From Prevotella sp902465605 (GTDB taxonomy: Bacteria; Bacteroidota; Bacteroidia; Bacteroidales; Bacteroidaceae): a stretch of 20,654 nt of DNA. How positions within the stretch are numbered: the stretch's first letter is position 1; each line of letters starts with the position of its first letter. The stretch is taken from the NCBI GenBank assembly GCA_902465605.1, contig CABQNT010000029.1, forward strand, positions 1 through 20,654, read 5' to 3'. Position numbers and translations under genes: made by a program. The notes under the pieces were generated by a model that saw only the letters and a list, made by a program, of their open reading frames with translations, had not been told where the DNA came from and did not search any database. Below, in pieces: positions 14,972-20,654 of the stretch.

Positions 14972-15793
14972 ATGGAGGGTTTCATGATGGAAGAAGATTT
15001 AGAACTCACCTTCTGGGAACATTTGGACGTGCTTCGTGGCACGCTCATACGCATTATTGCCGTAGCCCTTATCTGTGGTATTGCGGCATTCATGTTCAAG
15101 GAAGAGCTTTTTAACATTGTACTGGCACCCAAGGACAGCCAGTTCGTGACGTATCGCCTGCTGGGCGTAGAGCCGTTCAACATCCAACTGGTGAACATCG
15201 GGCTCACCGAGCAGTTCATGATACACATGAAGACGGCGCTCTGCTTCGGAGTCTTGTGCGCCTCACCTTATATATTGTACGTGTTGTACAAGTTCATCTC
15301 ACCCGCTCTGTACCAGCGCGAACAACGCTATGCCCTCAAGATTGTGGGCAGCGGGTATGTCATGTTCATCATTGGCATTCTCATCAATTATTATCTCATC
15401 TTCCCCCTCACGGTTCGCTTTTTAGGTACCTATCAGGTCAGCAATGAAGTGCAAACCATGCTGTCGCTGCAGTCGTACATGGACACGATGCTCATGATGA
15501 GCTTGGTGTTTGGCATTGTGTTTGAGATTCCCGTTATCAGCTGGCTATTGGCCATCTTCGGATTGCTGCGAGCCGAATGGATGTCTAAATACCGCCGACA
15601 TGCCATTGTCGCCATTCTCATCCTCGCAGCCATCGTCACACCCACGGCCGACATTTTCACCTTACTCATCGTCTCTCTGCCTATTTGGATGCTGTACGAA
15701 GTGAGTATCGTGATTGTGAGGATGACCAATCTTGGCGATTCCAAACAATCCGAACAGGCTGTCCCCTCAACAGAAGAAGAAGATAACGACTAA
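14972..15793 (+). CDS. tatC: Twin-arginine translocase subunit TatC
   Basis: The protein has up to 273 residues with six membrane helices. TatC signatures are LTFWEHLDVLRGTLIR at the N-terminus, CFGVLCASPYILYVLYKFISPALYQREQRY in the middle, FGIVFEIPVISWLL, and the closing IVTPTADIFTLLIVSLPIWMLYEVSI. TatC binds the twin-arginine signal and recruits TatA. Starts at 14972, 14984 and 14987 are all in frame; GGAGGG at 14974-14979 lies just upstream of the last two, so MMEEDLEL may be the true start. Downstream is a terminator facing the convergent trmO gene. Confidence 0.93.
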   Translation: MEGFMMEEDLELTFWEHLDVLRGTLIRIIAVALICGIAAFMFKEELFNIVLAPKDSQFVTYRLLGVEPFNIQLVNIGLTEQFMIHMKTALCFGVLCASPYILYVLYKFISPALYQREQRYALKIVGSGYVMFIIGILINYYLIFPLTVRFLGTYQVSNEVQTMLSLQSYMDTMLMMSLVFGIVFEIPVISWLLAIFGLLRAEWMSKYRRHAIVAILILAAIVTPTADIFTLLIVSLPIWMLYEVSIVIVRMTNLGDSKQSEQAVPSTEEEDND

Positions 15794-15848
15794 CGCCAGC
15801 CACATCTAAACATTGGTGCGTATCCTGCGCGATTCATCATCAAATATT

Positions 15849-15902
15849 TCCACTGCTGATTGTTGCCCACTTTTGGTCATCAGTCATCAGTGGATTTTTT
15901 TA
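15849..15902 (+). terminator. Terminator after tatC
   Basis: CCACTGCTGAT (from 15850) pairs with ATCAGTGG (15886-15893) with a two-base bulge and is followed by ATTTTTTT. The loop is long (about 25 bases). It stops just short of the convergent trmO stop codon. Confidence 0.55.
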
Positions 15903-15903
15903 T

Positions 15904-16794
15904 TCATCCTTCAGAGAGGCCAAGAACAATCAAGGTTCCTCCACGCACCGCTCCGTCAGACATATTTAATGAAGCGTTTTCCGTGGCACAACAGGCAGAC
16001 GATGCCGATTGTGCATCTTGCTCATCACAGTCATGGGTGGCATCATTTTCTACAACCCTGAACTTCACATCCTTTCCATCAAACGGCATGCCGTATGTTT
16101 TTTCGCTCGACCGCTGGTAAGCCGGACGCGGATCAAGGGAGAGCACCTCTTTCAAAGTGCGCAACTTGTCGGGCGTAAACTGGTGCGCCACCTCATCGGG
16201 AATCACCACCTCCAACCGCTGAATCTTCGACAAATCGGTAAAGCCGCTTCGGACTTCCGGATGACAGTCGGCATAAGGAACGTAGGGTTTGATGTCGTAG
16301 ATGGGCGTCCCATCCATCAAGTCGGCCCCCAACACATGCAGCACAGGCCCCTGCGGGGTGTCCCACTCCACACGCTCCAGCAACACCGATGACAGACCGA
16401 TGGGGTTTGGTCGGAAGGGTGAACGACTGGCAAACACGCCTACCTTCTGGTTTCCGCCCAACACAGGCGGGCGCACCAACAGACTGTCCGACTGATGTGG
16501 ATTGGCGTTGAACAGCCAAATAAGCCACAGATAGTCAAAACCCTCAATGCCCCGCAAGGCATCAGCTTGGCGATAAGGAGACTCAAAAACAATCGTGCCG
16601 TGCAAACCAGCAGCCAATCCGCTCTGCTTGGGAATGCCAAACTTGGACGTAAATGGTGAGTGAAAATAAGCTATGGGCTGAAAAGACTCGCCACAACCGG
16701 CAACCCGTTCCCCGACAGGTGCCGAATCGGCAGCACCGTTGTCGCCGCATGATTCCTGCAAGGATTCATCTAATCGTTGATGATGATCGGTCAT
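15904..16794 (-). CDS. trmO: tRNA (t6A37) N6-methyltransferase TrmO, with extensions
   Basis: Family motifs are FQPIAYFHSPF (38-48), KFGIPKQ (51-57), SRSPFRPNPIGLS (123-135), DLMDGTPIYDIKPYVPYAD (158-176) and DPRPAYQ (221-227). TrmO uses S-adenosylmethionine to methylate threonylcarbamoyladenosine at position 37 of a threonine tRNA. At 296 residues it is longer than the ~235 of E. coli TrmO. About 37 extra residues precede the conserved start, and a cysteine- and serine-rich insert (about 251-285, containing ACCATENAS) splits the last two beta strands (KFRVVEN ... GTLIVLGL). The catalytic core looks intact. Convergent with tatC and apparently monocistronic. Confidence 0.9.
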   Translation of the reverse strand: MTDHHQRLDESLQESCGDNGAADSAPVGERVAGCGESFQPIAYFHSPFTSKFGIPKQSGLAAGLHGTIVFESPYRQADALRGIEGFDYLWLIWLFNANPHQSDSLLVRPPVLGGNQKVGVFASRSPFRPNPIGLSSVLLERVEWDTPQGPVLHVLGADLMDGTPIYDIKPYVPYADCHPEVRSGFTDLSKIQRLEVVIPDEVAHQFTPDKLRTLKEVLSLDPRPAYQRSSEKTYGMPFDGKDVKFRVVENDATHDCDEQDAQSASSACCATENASLNMSDGAVRGGTLIVLGLSEG

Positions 16795-17047
16795 GTTTTC
16801 AGCTTAATTCTTCGTTCGGTATTGTTTTGCCCATGCCATTCACAGCCAACAATGCCGTGGTGTCCCAATTCAAAAGCGTGTTGTAAAAATAAAGAATCTC
16901 ATCACCCATCAGCCTATCAATATACTATGAAATGTATTGTAACTTACTATTTTATGCGCAAAAATAAGCATTCAACCATACGAAACCAAGAAAAACGTAT
17001 GAAATATCTGTAACAAACCTAAAAATGATACTTTTTTTTCCAACAAT
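16795..17047. other. Intergenic AT-rich stretch upstream of trmO; no gene seen
   Basis: I find no coding frame with family resemblance and no consensus TAnnTTTG promoter for trmO. The last 100 bases are very AT-rich and end in a T8 run just before the 55-base repeat at 17048. Confidence 0.5.
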
Positions 17048-17102
17048 TAGTTTTCACCAAACCGATTGTGCCACTCCCCATGCAATGCCCCGATTCGCCC
17101 TC
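17048..17102. repeat. 55-base direct repeat, copy 1
   Basis: These 55 bases (starting TAGTTTTCACCAAACCG) are identical to 20600-20654, the final 55 bases of the window. The preceding base differs between copies (T at 17047, A at 20599), so the repeat starts here; its true right end is hidden by the window edge. It lies just past the terminator of the HU unit and has no coding content I can recognise. Confidence 0.9.
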
Positions 17103-17140
17103 TCTGTAAAAGCAGCAAACCTTTGATGCTTCAGCCAAAA

Positions 17141-17170
17141 GCAAAGCCAACCGTGGCGGGTTGGCTTTGC
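17141..17170 (-). terminator. Terminator of the HU-smalltalk unit
   Basis: A perfect 12-bp stem (GCAAAGCCAACC and GGTTGGCTTTGC) with a 6-base loop. On the minus strand it is followed by TTTT, so it should end the leftward transcript from the HU promoter. Confidence 0.8.
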
Positions 17171-17218
17171 ATTATTTCAGGGCGGTTTTTCAAATCAACT
17201 TTGTTAATGATCCGCCCT

Positions 17219-17347
17219 TCAGAGAATCCTCGAGCAACTGAGAATAGCCACGATGGCTGCCAGAAGCAAAAGTACGTTCGTCACGAGGCGCAGTCGTACG
17301 TTCCACTGTTCGATACGCCCAGTCCAACGGTCCTCCCGTGATGCTCT
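17219..17347 (-). other. Membrane-segment reading frame continuing past the smalltalk stop
   Basis: Directly after the TGA at 17348-17350 the same frame stays open for 42 codons and encodes RIEQWNVRLR followed by a hydrophobic run (LVTNVLLLLAAIVAILSC) and SRIL. There is no ATG; a GTG near the hydrophobic run lacks a ribosome site. It may be a second small membrane protein, a readthrough tail, or a decayed neighbour. In related HU-smalltalk loci a cell-wall amidase gene often comes next; none is here. Confidence 0.3.
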
Positions 17348-17455
17348 TCAATTTTCGTTGTAAGGCAGTTTGTCTTGCGAGTTGAGCATACCCAGGATGG
17401 CGGTGGCGATGGTGATGATGATCTTGAATATAAGTTTCCAATTGATGCGTTTCAT
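17348..17455 (-). CDS. Smalltalk-type small membrane protein
   Basis: A 35-residue frame on the minus strand (MKRINWKLIFKII, then TIATAILGMLN and a polar tail ending YNEN). The pattern of a basic start, a K-x-I-x-K-I-I segment and a TAxAT-like hydrophobic helix placed directly after an HU-family gene matches the 'smalltalk' small proteins of Bacteroidetes, whose function is unknown. The gap to the HU stop is 59 bases and includes a hairpin. The polar tail is longer than in the ~30-residue examples I know. Confidence rests mainly on context and the N-terminal pattern. Confidence 0.65.
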   Translation of the reverse strand: MKRINWKLIFKIIITIATAILGMLNSQDKLPYNEN

Positions 17456-17480
17456 AGTGATTGATTTTTTTCTAAAAACT

Positions 17481-17505
17481 CCTCCCCACCACTGGGGCGG
17501 GGAGG
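17481..17505 (-). terminator. Hairpin between HU and smalltalk genes
   Basis: CCTCCCC (17481-17487) pairs with GGGGAGG (17499-17505), loop 11 bases; on the minus strand it is followed by AGTTTTTAG. It could act as a partial terminator that lowers expression of the downstream small gene. Confidence 0.55.
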
Positions 17506-17514
17506 ATGGAAGAT

Positions 17515-17997
17515 TTAAGGTTTCGGATTGGGATCTACGTTTTCCTCCGCCTTTCCTTCGGCGGTTTTCTTCGTGTCCACGGGGTTCTTGGGAGCCTCCT
17601 GAACCTTGAGACCGTCGAGGAACTTGCGGTTGCGCTTCTTGCCTTTGCCGCCGCCTCCCGTCATCTCAGGAAGGAAGTTCACGCGATAGTTCACCACGTT
17701 GCTGGTCACGTTAAAATCGGCTGCCTTGTCGGCAGGCTTAGTGCGAAGCCCTATTTTAAACGAACCAAATCCGTTAAGTTTCACCACGCGACTCTGTTGC
17801 AATTCGTCTTGCATCACCTCTACCAACTCGGCCAGTACGGCCACCACGTCACTGCGTTTCACGGTACAGTTGCGCTGAATGCGTTCGGCCAGAGCGTCGG
17901 TTTCGATCACTTGTGGATGAATGGCGCGGGCATACCACTTGCCTTTGGTTGAAGAGGTAACTCTCTTGTCTTGATACAGTTTATACATTACTGCCAT
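17515..17997 (-). CDS. HU-family DNA-binding protein with basic tail
   Basis: A 160-residue protein. Residues about 1-125 form the Bacteroidetes long HU type (HU-HIG): YKLYQDKRVTSSTKGKWYARAI, a helical DVVAVLAELVEVMQDELQQSRVVKLNGFGSFKIGLRTKPA core, and the VNYRVNFLPE strand. A lysine- and proline-rich tail (GKGKKRNRKF... to the end) follows. HU-like proteins bend and coat DNA. It has its own consensus promoter (18147-18177) and is followed by a hairpin and the small membrane-protein gene. Start at 17997 or M4 (17988) cannot be decided. Confidence 0.88.
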   Translation of the reverse strand: MAVMYKLYQDKRVTSSTKGKWYARAIHPQVIETDALAERIQRNCTVKRSDVVAVLAELVEVMQDELQQSRVVKLNGFGSFKIGLRTKPADKAADFNVTSNVVNYRVNFLPEMTGGGGKGKKRNRKFLDGLKVQEAPKNPVDTKKTAEGKAEENVDPNPKP

Positions 17998-18146
17998 AAT
18001 AATTTGTGTGTTTTAAATGATTGATTATTAATTCTCGGCTGTGTGTTTTTCATGGTACGCAGTTACCTGTTCGATGCCGGCTTATCGTCTGGGCTCCCGC
18101 TTCCTGGATTGATTGTCTGCCGAATCAGTCTCTCTGACTGACGATG

Positions 18147-18177
18147 CAAAGGTACAATAGAATAAAGGTGAAAACAA
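18147..18177 (-). promoter_or_regulatory. Promoter of the HU gene
   Basis: On the minus strand TTG (18175-18177), 20 bases, TACCTTTG (18147-18154): full consensus. The leader to the HU start is about 140 bases and includes a long stretch without genes. Confidence 0.75.
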
Positions 18178-18279
18178 GAAACATTGATAGGCATCAAAGG
18201 AGCAAAATGAAGAATGTAACGCTAATCCCAATTAGAAAGGCAAAGTGCGAATATAAGAAAAGTTCGCACTCAACATTTT

Positions 18280-18504
18280 AGGGCAGTTCTATAAATTACC
18301 GCCGTAAGGTTTTTGTATGTTGGCCTGTTTACGTTTTGCCAAATTTCACTACTAACTTCGAGTTAAATTGTAAGTGTACAAAAGAGTTAGACGAACATAA
18401 CGACTGAGCGAGTTGGTAATTAGAGTCGCAGATAGTCCCAAAATAGCAAAACGTAACCTGCAATTTGATCTATTCGTTTTGCAGGTAATTACTAGGACGC
18501 ACCT
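18280..18504. mobile_element. MITE-like element 2 (225 bp)
   Basis: The left end AGGGCAGTTCTATAAATTA (18280-18298) and the reverse complement of the right end (18486-18504, AGGTGCGTCCTAGTAATTA) share 13 of 19 bases. The left end continues CCGCC, like the right ends of the other two elements, so this copy is inverted relative to them. CAAAACGTA is present on the minus strand at 18330-18338. TTTA flanks both sides if the ends are trimmed by one base (18277-18280 and 18504-18507), a possible target duplication. The right edge touches the stop codon of the next gene. Confidence 0.65.
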
Positions 18505-18996
18505 TTATATATACATAAATTCTGCGTATATAGTTTGGTAGGTCTTTGCAGTGTCCGTATGACATTGTTTGACAATCCTATATTTACCATATTCTTTTTC
18601 CATCCTAATGTTATTCAAGTTAATTGTAAAATGTTTATACCCTGTTTTCGGGTTTAAAATATAAGCTATATCCTTAATAATGTACACGCAATCATTATCC
18701 TTTGGTTGCTTATAAGGTACTTGAACCCACTTCCCATTTACAAACCTTTCTACACGGTAGGCTTCGTCTACAATATATGTAGAATCTGAATGATTTCTGA
18801 TTTCTATTTCTATTCGTTTCTTGGTACTTTTAACAGTATCGTTTACAGCGTACATCTGCAAATCCGACATTTTATGACAATCCTTTTGTTCTGTTTGAAG
18901 ACATTCCATCTGCTGTGCAGGTATCTTCTGGACTATATTATTGCAGCTTACTATACATGTAAGGCACATGCAATACAATACATATATTAATAACAT
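18505..18996 (-). CDS. Small lipoprotein with Ig-like domain
   Basis: The protein has 163 residues: a lipoprotein signal (LTCIVSC, C18), then a linker, then from about residue 60 a domain with IEIEIRNHSDSTY, VERFVNGKWVQVPYK, DIAYILNP and GKYRIVKQ. This series resembles the bacterial immunoglobulin-like domain of lipoproteins that carry 'NxSxxxY ... vdGkWyqvp ... aGxYRIvK'. Its start is two bases after the protease stop, so they form an operon. I infer a partner role such as inhibitor, chaperone or co-receptor of the protease; nothing in the sequence proves this. The stop codon TAA overlaps the end of the inverted-repeat element, so the original C-terminus may have been changed by the insertion. 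Confidence 0.75.
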   Translation of the reverse strand: MLLIYVLYCMCLTCIVSCNNIVQKIPAQQMECLQTEQKDCHKMSDLQMYAVNDTVKSTKKRIEIEIRNHSDSTYIVDEAYRVERFVNGKWVQVPYKQPKDNDCVYIIKDIAYILNPKTGYKHFTINLNNIRMEKEYGKYRIVKQCHTDTAKTYQTIYAEFMYI

Positions 18997-18998
18997 AC

Positions 18999-20222
18999 CT
19001 AGTAACGCTCAAGTCCTAATATTGACAACGCATTAGATGCCTTCGTGAAAACTGCGGTATTTTTTCCTGGAACACTACCCTGATGTATACCCACTGTATA
19101 CCTGACTTTTCTACTGCTCAAATATGTATAGATAATACCACCACTATCACCACCACTACTTGTATAATTAGCACTCGTCATGTCAGTGAATCGCACGTTG
19201 TCATTATCGTCAAGTACTTTTACTGTAGTGCTTTGTATGTATCCTCCACTATTTCCTGTAGATGCTCCCCACATATTGACATATGTACCAACTCCTGGAT
19301 TACTTACAACTGTTGACAAGACAGAACTTGGGTTGTCATTTATAAGGTTTGATAAAGTTATTGTATTTCCAGCGACAGGAACAATAAAAGCAGCGTCAGC
19401 TTTTGACACAGCTTTTGAAGCAGCAACACATTCGCCAAATGTTTTCCGATTTGACGCCTCATCATTAATGTAGCAAAAGTCACCAACATCAGTTACATGT
19501 CCTGCAGTCACAACCCCAACCCTTCTTTGTCCTGACTTCTCGCGAGCTCTAAAAGCGAAAGAACCATACAAATCGTTTGTTGTATGTACATATGCCTTTG
19601 CTCCAGGATACACATTAAAAGAGCTTTCGTTCTCAATCCTATCAAGCTGCTTAAATTCTAATGCAGGGTGATTGAACATATCCCTGAAAAGCCTAATATC
19701 TGTATCGTTACATCGACGTAAATATATAAGAACCCTATTATTCTCGTCATCTATGCAATAGGCAGACAAATTTTTTCTTATAGGCAAAGTAGACTTAGTT
19801 ATAAATAACGCATCAAGTCGTTCCATAATAGAACTCAATTCGTTGTAAGAATAGCTACAGGGTACAAAACGAATTTGCCCATCAAGATTCAAAGATTCAA
19901 TGTCCCTTATAGCAGAAGACATTAAATCTTCTCTAATTAATAATCTGAGCGTGCCATTTTTCTCAATGAACGAACCTCCATAGTAATCTGGATACACCTT
20001 AATATTTTCTTCAGAAGAACGGGTTGTTAATGTAGCAGAAATTTTATTCAAGAGACTGTCATTTAGTTGATTGGCTTCAAATTGGCCATCAAAATTAACT
20101 GGCTCAACCGTTTGGCTTACATTTTCTTCTGATGAGATGACATAAGAATGATCAAATTCGCTGCTACACGATACGATTAAAAAGGTAGCCACAACGCTTG
20201 ATAGTAGAACTCGTGTATTCAT
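18999..20222 (-). CDS. Chymotrypsin-fold serine protease lipoprotein with pro-region
   Basis: The protein has 407 residues and a lipoprotein signal (ATFLIVSC, C19). Residues about 77-200 look like the pro-region of alpha-lytic/streptogrisin-type proteases (YGGSFIEKNGTLRLLI resembles their 'aGxwxDxxxgrLvv' strand). The protease domain spans about 205-407, with catalytic H242 (VVTAGHVT), probable D276 (KADAAFIV) and S360 (GGDSGG). The domain is small, as in family S1E/S1D enzymes, and all three catalytic residues are present. It should act at the cell surface or in the periplasm, probably after self-processing. It heads a two-gene unit with its own promoter (20271-20301). Base composition is more AT-rich than the housekeeping genes to the left, suggesting transfer. 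Confidence 0.85.
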   Translation of the reverse strand: MNTRVLLSSVVATFLIVSCSSEFDHSYVISSEENVSQTVEPVNFDGQFEANQLNDSLLNKISATLTTRSSEENIKVYPDYYGGSFIEKNGTLRLLIREDLMSSAIRDIESLNLDGQIRFVPCSYSYNELSSIMERLDALFITKSTLPIRKNLSAYCIDDENNRVLIYLRRCNDTDIRLFRDMFNHPALEFKQLDRIENESSFNVYPGAKAYVHTTNDLYGSFAFRAREKSGQRRVGVVTAGHVTDVGDFCYINDEASNRKTFGECVAASKAVSKADAAFIVPVAGNTITLSNLINDNPSSVLSTVVSNPGVGTYVNMWGASTGNSGGYIQSTTVKVLDDNDNVRFTDMTSANYTSSGGDSGGIIYTYLSSRKVRYTVGIHQGSVPGKNTAVFTKASNALSILGLERY

Positions 20223-20270
20223 ACTTTTAACAATTATGAGGGTTAAACAAAAACAAAATACCTACTGATG

Positions 20271-20301
20271 CAAAAATATTGAATTTCCTTGTGATTTCAA
20301 A
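20271..20301 (-). promoter_or_regulatory. Promoter of the protease unit
   Basis: On the minus strand TTTG (20298-20301), 19 bases, TATTTTTG (20271-20278) is a full consensus match, about 50 bases before the ATG at 20222 and 36 bases from the edge of the inverted-repeat element at 20337. Confidence 0.75.
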
Positions 20302-20336
20302 CTCTTGTTACAAATAAAGAAAGTTAATAATAATTA

Positions 20337-20596
20337 AGGGCGGTTCTATAAATTAGCTTTGACAGGTTGTGAGACTATTTTTGAGGTCAATTTGTTTGTG
20401 AGTGAAGGAGTATAGCGAGCTATACGACTGAACAAACAAGCAAATTGAACCAAAAACGGTGCAAGCCGAATGCAATCAAACTTGTTTGAATTGTTGAGGC
20501 GCAGCCTGTTTTATATAAAAAGAAGCCAAAAGATAACAAAACGTATTTCATAAACATTTGATGACTATGTGCGGTGGTAATTTATAGAACCAGCCT
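20337..20596. mobile_element. MITE-like element 3 (260 bp)
   Basis: The left end AGGGCGGTTCTATAAATTA (20337-20355) and the reverse complement of the right end (20578-20596, AGGCTGGTTCTATAAATTA) match at 17 of 19 bases. Inside lie a 7+2+7 hairpin GTATAGC-GA-GCTATAC framed by longer imperfect arms (CAATTTG...CAAATTG) and CAAAACGTA at 20537-20545. There is no reading frame for a transposase. Flanks TTAA and TAAA are similar but not identical. The element ends three bases before the 55-base repeat. Confidence 0.8.
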
Positions 20597-20599
20597 AAA

Positions 20600-20654
20600 T
20601 AGTTTTCACCAAACCGATTGTGCCACTCCCCATGCAATGCCCCGATTCGCCCTC
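20600..20654. repeat. 55-base direct repeat, copy 2, at the window end
   Basis: Identical to 17048-17102 up to the last base of the window. The true repeat may be longer. The exact length of 55 and the position at the edge suggest a contig broken at a repeat in a de Bruijn graph assembly. Confidence 0.9.

Noticed and set aside
17190..17441. Minus-strand frame of 83 residues with a histidine-rich start
   Set aside because: It overlaps the smalltalk gene out of frame; the HHHHRHRH run is the shadow of the isoleucine-rich membrane helix.

Overview
The window looks like a chromosomal piece of a Prevotella-like member of the Bacteroidales, and it is probably a whole contig or a contig end. Evidence: the promoters fit the Bacteroidetes form (TTG or TTTG, 19-22 bases, TAnnTTTG). 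Signal-peptide lipoproteins, a HmuR/HmuY-type heme locus, HU plus 'smalltalk', DUF4924 and DUF5053 proteins, and a TatA-TatC pair without TatB are all typical of this group. Both edges look artificial: the left edge cuts an integrase, and the last 55 bases exactly repeat an internal 55-mer.

Layout. 1-1334 is the end of an integrative element: a tyrosine recombinase without its C-terminus, preceded by a cluster of short repeats, abutting the 3' end of tRNA-Ser(UGA) at 1335-1419. 1747-6465 is a leftward operon for heme or iron capture: promoter, a 140-bp inverted-repeat element in the leader, two paralogous lipoproteins, a TonB-dependent receptor and a HmuY-like lipoprotein. 6834-8534 holds an ATPase/DUF4143 gene that overlaps an orphan secretion-tail fragment, followed by a strong terminator. 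8634-9611 is a ROK sugar kinase, divergent from a rightward housekeeping group (LysE-like exporter, DUF4924, rfbD, prfC; 9887-13634). 14036-15793 holds a small DUF5053 protein divergent from tatA-tatC, and 15904-16794 is the tRNA methyltransferase trmO. 17141-18177 is a leftward HU-smalltalk unit. 18505-20301 is a leftward two-gene unit: a secreted chymotrypsin-fold protease lipoprotein and a small Ig-like lipoprotein.

The least expected structure is a family of three small elements without a transposase (6260-6399, 18280-18504, 20337-20596). They share 19-base terminal inverted repeats around GGTTCTATAAATTA and an internal CAAAACGTA. One lies inside the leader of the heme operon, and the other two bracket the protease/lipoprotein pair in opposite orientation. 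The protease pair in its inverted-repeat frame is the best candidate here for an undescribed unit. All family calls were made by eye from translated sequence, without database searches.
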